A DNA stretch of 64,000 nucleotides from Deltaproteobacteria bacterium (lineage in GTDB: Bacteria > Desulfobacterota > Desulfomonilia > UBA1062): assembly GCA_029552245.1 (NCBI GenBank), contig JAKPDW010000021.1, positions 62,001 through 126,000 on the forward strand, read 5' to 3'. Made by a program: the position numbers and the translations under genes. The first letter of the stretch is position 1; the number at the start of each line of letters is the position of its first letter. The notes under the pieces are model-generated. The model did no database searches and was not told the DNA's origin. It saw only the letters and a program-made list of their open reading frames with translations. This document shows positions 7,767-16,873 of this stretch, one piece after another.

Positions 7767-9113
7767 GTGGACCATCTTGCAATGATCAAGGATTCCATCC
7801 TGTTACGGGCAAAGGGTACACCGGATGCGGCTCTTCTCGAGCAGGTCTCGTTCACCGAGGAAGGGGACACGGTCGTCGTCGAGTGTCCATCCGTGTTCGC
7901 GCAGAAGTACCTCGGCAAGATGTACCGGGACCTCATCACCCAGGCCGCCAGATCGCACCTCGACAGAAAGGTGGACGTGGACTTCAGGGTGACGGACCCT
8001 GCCAAGCAGGATCACGGTTCATCCCGCACCATGGACCGCACCCCGGTGCAGATGAGCCTGCCCGCATGCTCTGAGCCCCAGGCCTCGACCGGGCTCAACG
8101 CACACTTCACGTTCGATGAGTTCGTCGTGGGGAGCTGCAACGCCTTCGCATACGAGGCGGCCCAGGCTGTCTCCAGGGGCGAGTGGGCCAGGTACAACCC
8201 CCTCTTCTTCTACTCTGACATCGGGCTCGGCAAGAGCCACATCGCGCACGCGATAGGAAACGACGTCCTGTCCCGAAAACCAAGGACCCCGGTGCGTTTC
8301 GTGTCCGCAAGGGACTTCGCCCACCACTACGTGAACTCGGTGCGCAACGACTGCATGAAGACCTTCAGGAACCTCTACAGCAGCGCCTCGATGGACGTCC
8401 TGTTCATCGACGACGTGCATCTTTTCAAGAACAAGGAGAAGACGCAGCTCGAGTTGTGTCATGTGCTGGATGACCTCATCGGCGCCGGCAAGCAGGTCAT
8501 CCTGTCGGGGTTCAGGCCCCCCGCCTCCATCCCCCATATCGAGAACGGGCTGCGTTCCCGGCTGTCATCGGGCCTGAGCATCAACATCAAGCGGCCCGAC
8601 AGGGATACCAGGGCGAGGATCGTCCTGCACAAGGCGAACAAGAACGGCGTGACCATACCCGACGAGGTCGTCGACTTCATCAGCGAGAACGTGCACTCGA
8701 ACATCCGCGACCTGGAGAGCGCGGTGCTGACCATCTCCGCCATGAGCTCCCTCATGAAGCGGCCGGTGTCGATGGACCTCGCCCGAGAGCTCCTCGACGG
8801 GACGTTCAAGAAGCAGCAGACGATGACGATCCCCGCGATCATGAGCCTCGTGGCGAAGAGCTTCTCGGTCCACACGGAACAGCTCGTCTCGCCCTCCCGC
8901 AAGAAGGAGATCGTGTACCCGCGCCAGGTGGCGATATACCTGTGCAGGCGCTACACCGGCGAACCGCTCCAGGCCATAGGCGAGGCGTTCATGAGGAAGC
9001 ACTCCTCGGTCATCCACTCCCTCGAGACCATAGAGAACCGCTACACCTGCGACCTGGCCGTCAAGCGCGACATCGACTACCTGGTCGAGAAGATAGAGAG
9101 CGAGCTCGCGTGA
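7767..9113 (+). CDS. dnaA: DnaA-family replication initiator, divergent
   Basis: This 448-residue protein has all DnaA parts: a domain I-like N-terminus, a short linker, an AAA+ core and a DNA-binding C-terminus. Walker A is GLGKSH, Walker B is VLFIDDVHLF, the sensor II region is HSNIRDLESAV, and domain IV starts SRKKEIVYPRQVAIYLCRRYTG. Two deviations are notable: GLGKSH instead of GLGKTH, and AFMRKHSSVIHS where the DnaA signature normally has a DHSTV/DHTTV core. It may be the only DnaA or a paralogue. I chose the GTG at 7767 because GGGGGA precedes it; a TTG at 7740 and an ATG at 7782 are alternatives. The 263-base upstream spacer holds a DnaA-box-like inverted repeat. Confidence 0.82.
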   Translation: MDHLAMIKDSILLRAKGTPDAALLEQVSFTEEGDTVVVECPSVFAQKYLGKMYRDLITQAARSHLDRKVDVDFRVTDPAKQDHGSSRTMDRTPVQMSLPACSEPQASTGLNAHFTFDEFVVGSCNAFAYEAAQAVSRGEWARYNPLFFYSDIGLGKSHIAHAIGNDVLSRKPRTPVRFVSARDFAHHYVNSVRNDCMKTFRNLYSSASMDVLFIDDVHLFKNKEKTQLELCHVLDDLIGAGKQVILSGFRPPASIPHIENGLRSRLSSGLSINIKRPDRDTRARIVLHKANKNGVTIPDEVVDFISENVHSNIRDLESAVLTISAMSSLMKRPVSMDLARELLDGTFKKQQTMTIPAIMSLVAKSFSVHTEQLVSPSRKKEIVYPRQVAIYLCRRYTGEPLQAIGEAFMRKHSSVIHSLETIENRYTCDLAVKRDIDYLVEKIESELA

Positions 9114-9134
9114 GCCTCACGCAACCGGCCGGCC

Positions 9135-10397
9135 TCAAATGACACCCGAGGCGCGCCTGCTCTGGTCGCGGAAGTTGTCAACGGCGGTGAAGAACTCCCT
9201 CATCATCACCACCCAGTAATACCTCCCCTTCCTGGTGAGCTCGAGGCGGCCGCCCCTCGATCGAAGGCCGCCCAGCAGCATGAAGAAGAGGATCTCCGGC
9301 CCCACGAGTGACCACCATGGGCGTTTGAGGCGCCTCCTGAACTCGGACAGGTCAAGTCTCAGCCCGAACAGCGTCATGAGCAGGTGGTAACGCGCGAGCT
9401 CGCGGGTCGTGAAGACACGGCTGTGGGCGACCGGGGACGCCCCCGCCCCCAAGGCCTCGATGTACCTCTCGAGCGAGAACGTGTTTGCGTACACCGACCC
9501 GCCCACGAACCCGAGCGCACCGCACCCGACACCGGCATACTCGCTCCCCCCCACCACGTACTCGTCGATCATGGCGGCCCCGCCCTTGGAGTAACACCAC
9601 GCCGAGTTCGGGACGTAGCGCCCCTCGAGGGCGTCTGCTATCAGGTCATGGAACAGCCTCGACCTCTTTCTCGTGGTCGAGCCCATGATCCGCTCCATGC
9701 GCGACCTCGTTTGGCTCGAAACCATGAGGGGGTAGTAGGTGATCTGGTCCGGCATGATCTCGAGGAGCACGTCGAGGTCTTTCCCGAGCATGCGCTCGTC
9801 CTGGATGGGGAAGTCGTACATCATGTCCACGTTGAGCGTCTCCACCACGCCCGACGCATCGGCAACGCGCCTTCTGAGCACCTCCGAGGACCCGTACCGC
9901 GCGAGCCTGCCCACCGCCTCGAGGATCCTGTCGGAGAAGCTCTGGATCCCCACCGACACCCTGCGCACGCCGCATGCGGCAAGGCGCCCGAGCGTCTCTC
10001 TGTCCAGCCGGTCGGGGTTCGTCTCCACGGAAATCTCCGAGGGCCCGAAGAGCGTGTGCACGCACTCGAGGGTCGCGATGAGCTCGTCCATGAGGATCGT
10101 GGGCGTCCCGCCGCCCACGTAGACCGACGAGAAGGAGTAGCCGAGCCTCGCGTAGAGACCGAGCTCCCTCCTGAGCGCCGCGAAGTATCGCACCGCCGCC
10201 TGCCCGTCGAAGGGGAAACGGTGGAAGGAGCAGTACGGGCAGAGCTCCATGCAGAACGGCACGTGGATGTAGAGGTGTATCCCCTCCGAGGGAGGTCGGG
10301 GTATCTCCACGGGCGCCCCCTCGGTGAACCGGAGGCTCTTCGACGCCTGGCGGGCGACCACCCGTTCGACGATGGCCTCTGCCACCCGGCCCCTCAC
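9135..10397 (-). CDS. HemN/HemW-like radical SAM protein
   Basis: This 420-residue protein carries the HemN-family cluster motif HVPFCMELCPYCSF, the SAM-binding YVGGGTPTI and a HemN C-terminal region with GVGCGALGFVGG. Family members are oxygen-independent coproporphyrinogen III oxidases, haem chaperones (HemW) or related anaerobic porphyrin enzymes, and the sequence alone does not separate these. The start is a GTG that overlaps the stop of the upstream DUF2905 gene as GTGA, so the two genes are translationally coupled. The frame remains open further upstream but only in shadow of DUF2905. It converges on dnaA with a 21-base gap and no visible terminator. Confidence 0.82.
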   Translation of the reverse strand: MRGRVAEAIVERVVARQASKSLRFTEGAPVEIPRPPSEGIHLYIHVPFCMELCPYCSFHRFPFDGQAAVRYFAALRRELGLYARLGYSFSSVYVGGGTPTILMDELIATLECVHTLFGPSEISVETNPDRLDRETLGRLAACGVRRVSVGIQSFSDRILEAVGRLARYGSSEVLRRRVADASGVVETLNVDMMYDFPIQDERMLGKDLDVLLEIMPDQITYYPLMVSSQTRSRMERIMGSTTRKRSRLFHDLIADALEGRYVPNSAWCYSKGGAAMIDEYVVGGSEYAGVGCGALGFVGGSVYANTFSLERYIEALGAGASPVAHSRVFTTRELARYHLLMTLFGLRLDLSEFRRRLKRPWWSLVGPEILFFMLLGGLRSRGGRLELTRKGRYYWVVMMREFFTAVDNFRDQSRRASGVI

Positions 10398-10612
10398 TTG
10401 AGCCACCTCAGGATCGCCACGATGACGCTGAGGACGATACTTGCGAGGATGCACGTGGTGACGGGGAAGTAAAGGCGCATTGTCGGCCTCTCGATCACGA
10501 TGTCGCCAGGCAGCCTCCCGATCCAACCGAGACCCCAGCCGAAAGCGAGAGCGAGCCCGAAGACGGCGATCGCGAGCCCCGCGACCACGAGCAGGATCCC
10601 TACTTCCCTCAT
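10394..10612 (-). CDS. DUF2905 small membrane protein
   Basis: This is a 72-residue protein with two hydrophobic segments (about 5-27 and 48-69) flanking GWIGRLPGDIVIER, the hallmark of DUF2905. Members are small inner-membrane proteins of unknown function, often encoded next to housekeeping genes such as ruvB or queA. Here it precedes the radical SAM gene, with which it shares a GTGA overlap. The length matches the family. Confidence 0.85.
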   Translation of the reverse strand: MREVGILLVVAGLAIAVFGLALAFGWGLGWIGRLPGDIVIERPTMRLYFPVTTCILASIVLSVIVAILRWLK

Positions 10613-11117
10613 GGCACCTTCCTATATACCAGGGGGCTGCGGGGTACAACCCCCGTCCGCAAAGGGGCTGGGCTTCTTATGCGAGTGGGATCATCTGCTA
10701 CGACGTACAACCCCCGGCCGCAAAGGGGCTGGAGGCAGCCGAGGTCCAGGCGAGGAGCCCCGCGGCGACACCCCCCGGCAGGAAGCAGCACAGACGGTCC
10801 ACGGCCCGGGCCACAGGTTTCTGCGGACAAGACCCGGCACAGGACCCGCGTCGGCCTTCGCCCTGCCCCAGACAGGGTCTTTGGGATTGCCCGCACCGGG
10901 ACGTTCATGGTAAGGCGAGCCACAGGAACATGCACGCTATGCGCCCCATCAGGGTCACGGAACCATCCGGCGCTTCCAGGCCCGCCCCCTCCCGTCTTCC
11001 TGCGCCTGCGTCGGGGGTCTTCCACGGCCTCGTTGCCGGAGATGAAGCCCGGGCAGCGGTACCGAGCCCGAGAGAACCGGCCCGAGGGGGCGATCGCATG
11101 CACGGGGTGACGCCGTC
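10613..11117. other. 505-bp GC-rich gap without a gene
   Basis: No convincing coding region was found between the divergent DUF2905 and rhomboid genes. Near its left end it carries two 28-bp repeats 61 bp apart. The remaining 380 bases are GC-rich, and I see no further clear structure there. Confidence 0.5.
10644..10732. repeat. Two-copy spaced repeat array, 61-bp period
   Basis: Copies at 10644-10671 and 10705-10732 match at 27 of 28 positions. They begin GTACAACCCCCG, end GCAAAGGGGCTGG and enclose a CCCC/GGGG stem. The 33-bp spacer is unrelated to the sequence after copy 2. The period is not a multiple of three, which argues against a coding repeat. Confidence 0.75.
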
Positions 11118-11783
11118 ATGTTCCCGGTGAAGGACACGACCCTCGAGCGCGCCTTCGCGCCCGTCACGACCCTCCTCATCCTCGCCACCATCGCGTTGTA
11201 CATCGCGGACCTCAGGCTCTCCGGCGGGCTCCAGGCCATCTCGAGGGTGAGCCCGCTCGATGCGAGGAACTCGCTCGTCCTGGGGTCGCCCGGCCTGGTG
11301 CGCCTCCATGCGTCGATCATCCTGTCCGGCTTCATGCACACTGGCGTCCTTCACCTCGCCTTGAACCTCGTGTTCCTCTCCGCCTTCGCGCCTGCGGTGG
11401 AGAGGACGTTCGGATGGGTCCCGTTCTCCGTGTTCTTCATCGCCGCGATCGTCTGCGCGTTCTACACCCACGCGATCGTCAACCCTCACCTGGCCGCCCC
11501 CGTGGTCGGCTCGTCGGGCGCCGTCGCCGCCGTCATGGGCGCCTACCTCGTGCTCAGGCCGACAGGCCGCATCCTGACCCTCATCCCCCTTTTGCCCTCG
11601 ATGGACGTGGTCGAGGTCCCCTCGCTGATCTTCATCCTCGTCTGGCTCGCCCTGCAGATCCTGCCCGCCGCCCTGACCCCCCATGCAACGTCCCATGTGG
11701 CCTGGTTCACGCACATAGGCGGGTTCCTCTTCGGCCTCGTCGCCGGCGTCAATCTCAGGATCTCGGGCAGGGCGAAGCGGTAA
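11118..11783 (+). CDS. Rhomboid-family intramembrane serine protease
   Basis: This 221-residue multi-pass membrane protein has the rhomboid catalytic pair: Ser133 in GSSGAVAAVMGAYL and His199 in FTHIGGFLFG. There are about six hydrophobic segments, and HTGVLHLALNLVFLSAF matches the conserved membrane helix before the active-site serine. Rhomboids cleave transmembrane segments of substrates inside the inner membrane; the substrate here is unknown. In systems with exosortase, a rhomboid relative (rhombosortase) processes GlyGly-CTERM tails, but this protein looks like an ordinary rhomboid. The start is the ATG at 11118. Confidence 0.85.
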   Translation: MFPVKDTTLERAFAPVTTLLILATIALYIADLRLSGGLQAISRVSPLDARNSLVLGSPGLVRLHASIILSGFMHTGVLHLALNLVFLSAFAPAVERTFGWVPFSVFFIAAIVCAFYTHAIVNPHLAAPVVGSSGAVAAVMGAYLVLRPTGRILTLIPLLPSMDVVEVPSLIFILVWLALQILPAALTPHATSHVAWFTHIGGFLFGLVAGVNLRISGRAKR

Positions 11784-11950
11784 CGATAGTGAAACCCGCG
11801 GAGGCCTTCTTTCCCTTGACAAAGACAACATCCGTTACCAATTTGATATTTCCCTAAAGATTCATTTTCCGCTTCCCGATAGAGAGGCTATGCGAAAAAG
11901 GGGATTGATTTTTAGTGCAGTCCGATGGGTATTGGGATATACAGGAGACG

Positions 11951-12238
11951 ATGAGAACGACGCACGCTCTTATCCTCGGGGCGATTCTTGTCTTCGCCCT
12001 ACTGCTCGTCTTCACGCTCCCCGGGGAACGCGGCGTCATCAGGGGATACCAGCTCCACAAAGATCTCACCACTCTCAAGAGCACCAACGAACACCTCGAG
12101 CGGGAGAATGCGGCGCTTGCCAAGGAGGCCACCATGTTGAGGGACAACATGGCCTATATAGAGCACGTGATCGTGAGAGAACTGAACATGGTGAGGCCCG
12201 GGGACACCATCGTGGTGTTCAAGAGGAAAAAGAACTGA
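11951..12238 (+). CDS. FtsB/DivIC-like septum formation initiator
   Basis: This is a 95-residue protein with one N-terminal membrane segment (about 5-22), a leucine/glutamate-rich coiled coil (about 33-70) and a basic tail. That is the plan of FtsB/DivIC, which joins FtsL and FtsQ in the divisome. The ATG at 11951 is preceded by AGGAG at the correct distance. It lies 15 bases upstream of pilM and is probably co-transcribed with the pilus genes. A role in pilus assembly rather than division cannot be excluded, because short coiled-coil membrane proteins are hard to tell apart. Confidence 0.7.
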   Translation: MRTTHALILGAILVFALLLVFTLPGERGVIRGYQLHKDLTTLKSTNEHLERENAALAKEATMLRDNMAYIEHVIVRELNMVRPGDTIVVFKRKKN

Positions 12239-12253
12239 TCGCGGGGTGAGGCG

Positions 12254-13309
12254 ATGTTTCTCGAGAAGAATCTCCTGGGACTGGATATCGGTTCACAGTC
12301 CATCAAGATGGTGGATATCGCGAAGACTCGCAGCGGCTATCAGCTCAAGTCGATGGGCATCGGTCTGATCCCTGCCGAGTGCATCGTGGACAAGGACATC
12401 ATCGATTCCGAGACCGTGGTGGACACCATCAAGAACTTGAGGGAGAACCTGAAGGTCCGCACGCGCGGGTCCGCGACGGCCATCTCGGGCCACTCGGTCA
12501 TCGTGAAGAAGGCCGAGCTGGCGCTCATGAGCGAGGCCGAGCTCAGGCAGAACCTGCCCATCGAGGCCGAGCAGTACATCCCCTTCGACATCAACGACGT
12601 CTACCTGGACACCTTCATCCTGGGGGAGAGCATAGAGCGCTCCGACATGATGGACGTGCTGTTCGTGGCGGCGAAGAAGGAGCTCGTCGACGAGTACGCC
12701 TCCGCAGTGCGCAACGCGGGGCTCAAGCCCATGCTCATAGACATCGACGTGTTCTCCCTCGAGACCATGTACGAGGTCAACTACCCGGATGCGCCCGAGA
12801 GCATCGTCGCTCTCGTGAACATCGGGGCCTCGATGATCAACGTGAACGTCCTCAAGGACAACATGTCCATCTTCGCCAGGGACATCTCCATGGGCGGACG
12901 CCAGCTCACCGAGCGCATCCAGCGGGAGTTCAACGTGAGCTTCGAGCGGGCCGAGAACATCAAGACGGGGGCCGACATCGAGGGGATCGACCTCGAGAAG
13001 ATCAACTACATCTTCAAGATGGCGGCCGAGACCTACGTGCAGGAGATCAGGAGGACCCTCGACTTCTTCCTGTCGACCATGGTCAACGAGAACATCGAGA
13101 AGATCTACATAAGCGGAGGGTCCTCGAGGATCCCGGGCATCACGAGGCTGCTCGAGAAGCAGATGGAGATCCCCGTCGAGATAGTGAACCCCTTCAACAA
13201 CATCTCATGGGACGAGCGCGTATTCGATCCCGAGTACATGGCCTATATCGCCCCGCAGATGGCAGTGGCTGTGGGCCTTGCACTAAGGAGGGCCGACTAC
13301 AAATGGTAA
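12254..13309 (+). CDS. pilM: Type IV pilus assembly protein PilM
   Basis: This is a 351-residue actin-like (FtsA/SHS2 fold) cytoplasmic ATP-binding protein. It begins LLGLDIGSQSIKMVDIA, the phosphate-1 loop of PilM, and the second phosphate region is IYISGGSSRIPG (about residues 287-298). PilM binds the cytoplasmic tail of PilN and connects the inner-membrane platform to the motor ATPases. A GGTGAGG Shine-Dalgarno precedes the ATG. Its last seven bases overlap the start of pilN. Confidence 0.95.
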   Translation: MFLEKNLLGLDIGSQSIKMVDIAKTRSGYQLKSMGIGLIPAECIVDKDIIDSETVVDTIKNLRENLKVRTRGSATAISGHSVIVKKAELALMSEAELRQNLPIEAEQYIPFDINDVYLDTFILGESIERSDMMDVLFVAAKKELVDEYASAVRNAGLKPMLIDIDVFSLETMYEVNYPDAPESIVALVNIGASMINVNVLKDNMSIFARDISMGGRQLTERIQREFNVSFERAENIKTGADIEGIDLEKINYIFKMAAETYVQEIRRTLDFFLSTMVNENIEKIYISGGSSRIPGITRLLEKQMEIPVEIVNPFNNISWDERVFDPEYMAYIAPQMAVAVGLALRRADYKW

Positions 13310-13836
13310 AGATCAACCTCCTCCCCATCCGTGTCGAGCTGAAGAAGAGGGCCCTGATCGAGCACGTCGTGCTCCTCTTGCTGTGCGTCACGCTGGTCCT
13401 CATCAGCGAGTATTTCGTCCAGCACTCCATGGTGTCCAGGCTGGACTCCCTGAAGAAGGAGATCGCCGACACCAAGGTCGAGATCAAGCGGCTCACCGCA
13501 GAGGCCGGCGAGATCGAGAAGTTCAAGAAGCAGAAGCAGGAGCTGGAGAAGAAGCTCGACGTCATCAGGGACCTCAACGCGAAGAGAACCGGGCCGGTTG
13601 AGGTGCTCGACGAGCTGAGCATGATCATCCCCGAGAAGGCGTGGCTCACCTCCTTCACGAACAAGGGCGACACCGTGGTTCTCGAGGGCGCCGCGGTCGA
13701 CAACACGACGATAGCGGCGTTCTTGAAGCAGCTCCAGGCATCCAAGCACTTCGACAACGTGAACCTTGTCCTGTCAAGGCAGGAAGGCGGCCAGCAGAAG
13801 TTCTCCATTACCTGCAAGATCAAGCTCTCGTCATGA
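13303..13836 (+). CDS. pilN: Type IV pilus assembly protein PilN
   Basis: This is a 177-residue bitopic inner-membrane protein. The N-terminal MVKINLLPIR is the PilN tail that PilM binds; a membrane segment follows (about 20-40), then a coiled coil (about 45-95) and a periplasmic ferredoxin-like domain. It forms the alignment complex with PilO and PilP. The start overlaps the pilM stop, with AAGGAGG about 11 bases upstream. Its stop overlaps a possible pilO start as ATGA. Confidence 0.95.
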   Translation: MVKINLLPIRVELKKRALIEHVVLLLLCVTLVLISEYFVQHSMVSRLDSLKKEIADTKVEIKRLTAEAGEIEKFKKQKQELEKKLDVIRDLNAKRTGPVEVLDELSMIIPEKAWLTSFTNKGDTVVLEGAAVDNTTIAAFLKQLQASKHFDNVNLVLSRQEGGQQKFSITCKIKLSS

Positions 13837-13847
13837 GGTCAGCGACC

Positions 13848-14483
13848 ATGGACAAGATCATAGACACGCTGTTGCGCCAGAAGCCCCTCGTGAAGGTCCT
13901 CGTCCTGGCGGTCGTGCTGGGACTGGTCGTGGGCGTCTACTGGCAGTTCTTCTTCAGACCCATCCAGGCCGAGATAGCCGCGGTTGAGCCGGAGCTGAAC
14001 CAGCTGAAGGCCGAGCTCGCGGCAAAGAAGGAGATCGTCAAGGAGAAAGCGAGGTACCTGGCCGAGCTCGAGAAGACCAGGGAAAAGCTCTATGTGGCGT
14101 TGAAGCAGCTCCCCGACAAGAGCGAGATCCCCACCCTGCTCGAGAACGTCTCCTCGCTCGGTACCGCCGCCGGTCTCCAGTTCAAGCTCTTCAAACCCAT
14201 GCCCGAGGTCCCGAAGAACTTCTACGCGGAGATCCCGGTTGACATCGAGGTGGAGGGCACCTTCCGCGACGTCGTGTCCTTCTTCGACAACGTGTCGAAG
14301 ATGCCGAGGATCGTGAACATCGTGAACATCACCATGGACAAGCCGCACAAGAACCCCACGGGCGGGACCCTGGTGAACACCACCTGCAACGCGGTGACGT
14401 ACAAGTTCATCGAGTCTGCTTCCCCGGAGGGCGGGCCGGCCAAGCCCGCAGGAAACGATACGAAGGAGGTGACGAACAAATGA
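13848..14483 (+). CDS. pilO: Type IV pilus assembly protein PilO
   Basis: This is a 211-residue inner-membrane protein with one N-terminal membrane segment (about 15-35), a coiled coil (about 40-80) and a periplasmic domain containing IPVDIEVEGTFRDVVSFFDNVS, typical of PilO. It pairs with PilN and contacts PilP. I chose the ATG at 13848 because GAGG lies nine bases upstream and PilO proteins usually begin MDK or similar. The ATG at 13833, which overlaps the pilN stop as ATGA, would add five residues and is possible. The gene ends with an ATGA overlap into pilP. Confidence 0.93.
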   Translation: MDKIIDTLLRQKPLVKVLVLAVVLGLVVGVYWQFFFRPIQAEIAAVEPELNQLKAELAAKKEIVKEKARYLAELEKTREKLYVALKQLPDKSEIPTLLENVSSLGTAAGLQFKLFKPMPEVPKNFYAEIPVDIEVEGTFRDVVSFFDNVSKMPRIVNIVNITMDKPHKNPTGGTLVNTTCNAVTYKFIESASPEGGPAKPAGNDTKEVTNK

Positions 14484-15013
14484 CAAGGGTTCTGACCTCA
14501 CTGTTCGTACTCTGCCTCCTCATGTCGGCGGCGTCCTGCACGGGGGGGTCGCAGGCCCCGGCGCCGGCCCCCGTGAAGAAAGCACCCGCAGCCGGAAAGG
14601 TCGAGGCGGAAAAGCCGGTGCCCGTGCTCGAACAGGTGGAAGAGCAAAAGCCGCCGGAATACCAGGTGGTGGGCGTGCGTGACCCGTTCCAACCCTTCGC
14701 GGGCCTGAAACCCGCCGAGTCCATGATCTCGGGAGAGATCGGCAAAGGGGTGGACCCGTTGCAGCAGCTCTCCCTCGCCCAGCTCTACCTCGTGGGCGTG
14801 ATCATGGGCAAACAGAACAAGGCGCTGCTGCAGGACACCACCGGACTGGGGTACATCGTCCACGAAGGGACCCTCATAGGAGAGAACAACGGCGTGGTCA
14901 CGAAGATCACGAAGGACTCCGTTACCGTCAAACAGCACTTCAAGGACTACATGGGACGCGTGAGCACCCGCGAGGTCGTCCTGGCGCTCAGGAAGGAAGA
15001 GGGGGTAAAGTAG
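14480..15013 (+). CDS. pilP: Type IV pilus assembly lipoprotein PilP
   Basis: This is a 177-residue lipoprotein. The signal peptide ends in a lipobox (SAASC, Cys at about 20). A proline/alanine-rich linker (about 25-65) follows, then the PilP domain with RDPFQPF, the short motif at the head of PilP and GspC homology regions, and a beta-rich end. PilP links the PilNO inner-membrane complex to the PilQ secretin in the periplasm. The start overlaps the pilO stop as ATGA and the stop is two bases before the pilQ ATG. Confidence 0.94.
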   Translation: MTRVLTSLFVLCLLMSAASCTGGSQAPAPAPVKKAPAAGKVEAEKPVPVLEQVEEQKPPEYQVVGVRDPFQPFAGLKPAESMISGEIGKGVDPLQQLSLAQLYLVGVIMGKQNKALLQDTTGLGYIVHEGTLIGENNGVVTKITKDSVTVKQHFKDYMGRVSTREVVLALRKEEGVK

Positions 15014-15015
15014 GC

Positions 15016-16845
15016 ATGAAGAGAGACACCATCCTTTTGACCATACTAGCCATCGGATTACTGGTCCTGCCGGGGGCCGCGCATGGCCTGAGCATCAAGA
15101 GCGTGGACTTCCTGAACCTCGACAAGACGTCCAGGCTCCAGATAGGTATCGACGGCAAGGCATCCTACGACGTGAACAGGTCCGGGAACAACGTGATCCT
15201 GAGGATCAACAAGGCCACCATACCGGCCCACCTCGCACGCCCCTACATCACGAGGGAGTTCCCAAGCGCCGTCGACCAGATCATCCCGAGACAGGACAAG
15301 GCGGACGTCGTCTTCGAGATCACCTTGAAGCAGGTGACACCCTACTTCGTGTCCCAGGACGGCAAGCTCCTCATCATGGACTTCGACACCCCGGCGGACA
15401 TGCAGGCGAGAGCCGCCGCCCCGGCCCCGAAGGCGGCGCCGGTCCTGTCCGGCCAGCAGGCGGCCAGGAAAACCGAGAGTTACGTCAAGGGTCTCACCAC
15501 GAACGAGGCCCCGCAGAGCACAATCATCGACACGGACACGGGGCCGAAGTACAAGGGTGAGCGCATCACGCTCGACTTCCAGAACGCCGACATCCACAAC
15601 ATCCTGAGGATCATAGCCGACGTGAGCGGCATGAACATCGTGACCTCCGACGAGGTCAAGGGCACGGTCACCATCAGGCTCAAGGACGTCCCGTGGGACC
15701 AGGCCCTCGACGTCGTGCTCGAGAGCAAGGACCTCGACAAGATGACCATGGGCAACGTGATCCGCATCGCGCCCGCGGACAAGATCAAGCAGGCCCAGGA
15801 GAGGCAGCTCTCGTCGAAGAAGACGCAGGAACAGCTCGAGCCCCTCGTGACATCGGTGATCCCGGTGAACTTCGCCAAGGCATCTGAGATCGCATCGACC
15901 ATCAAGGGCAAGGAGGTGGGGCTGCTCTCGGAGCGCGGGAACATCACCGCCGAGAACAGGACCAACGTGCTCATCGTCAAGGATATCCGCAAGAGCGTGG
16001 ACGAGGTCACGGCCATGGTGAAGAAGCTCGACAAGCCCACCCCGCAGGTGCTCATCTCCGCGCGGATCGTCCAGGCGGACACCAGCTTCACCAAGGGACT
16101 CGGCGTCCAGTGGGGCGGGTCGACGAGGAACCAGTCCGGCAAGTACCTGTTCGGGCTATCCGGCGTGAACACGGGCGCCACGGTCAACCCGTTCGACGCA
16201 TCGGTGACCTCGGGCGGCAGGCCCATGTGGTCCACGGACCTCGTGCCCACGCCCTCCATGGCGGTCAACTTCCCGACGAACCAGGCCGCCGGCTTCGGCA
16301 TCACCGTCGGCAGGCTCGGCTCGACCGCAGCGACCCTCGATCTCAGGCTGGACATAGGCGAGACGTTGGGCAGCGTGAACGTGCTGTCCAGGCCGAAGAT
16401 CGTGACCATGGACAACAAGAAGGCCACCATCCGCCAGGGCGAGAAATACCCCTACATCGTCCGCGACGAGAACGGCCAGCTCTCCACCGAGCTCAAGGAC
16501 ATAGACCTGGTCCTCGAGGTCACCCCGCGCATCGCCTTCGACGGGAGCGTGAACATGGAGGTGAGCGTGAAACGCAACTCCCTCGGCTCGATCACGAACC
16601 AGCTGGGCGACCCGTAGATCGCCGCCAGGGAGGCGGTGACCGAGGTCCTGGTGAAGAACGGCGAGACGAGCGTCATCGGCGGCATCATCGAGGAAGAGGA
16701 CCGGAGCAACATCACGCAGGTCCCGTTCTTGGGGAACATCCCGGTGCTGGGCTATCTCTTCAAGGGCACGGAAAAGTCGAAGATCAAGAAGGAGCTCCTC
16801 ATCTTCATAACGCCGCAGATCATAGAGCCGCTCGCGTTCCAGTGA
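15016..16845 (+). pseudogene. pilQ: Type IV pilus secretin PilQ, interrupted by an in-frame TAG
   Basis: The gene spans 609 codons plus a normal stop. It encodes a signal peptide, an AMIN domain (about 25-125), an STN/N0 domain (about 175-245, with ADIHNILRIIADVSGMNI), N1 repeats and a secretin barrel. Codon 534 (16615-16617) is TAG. The same frame then continues with IAAREAVTEVLVKNGETSVI and the secretin signature VPFLGNIPVLGYLF, ending at 16845. Without the last 75 codons the outer-membrane barrel would be incomplete. The residue just before this I-x-x-REA block is variable in secretins, so one base change (for example CAG, AAG or TCG to TAG) explains it. It may be a true mutation, readthrough or a sequence error. 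TAG is an ordinary stop for pilP, pilT and ftsH here, so general recoding is unlikely. Confidence 0.88.
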
Positions 16846-16873
16846 CGACCTGACCGACACCGTACGCATTCCA

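Noticed and set aside
10905-11831. Minus-strand open frame of 308 codons
   Set aside because: It is antisense to the rhomboid gene, which has catalytic residues and membrane segments; the minus frame is Glu/Arg/Asp/Gly-rich only.
16615-16617. Pyrrolysine coding at the pilQ TAG
   Set aside because: TAG is used as the normal terminator of polX, pilP, pilT and ftsH in this window, and no pyl gene or special context is seen.
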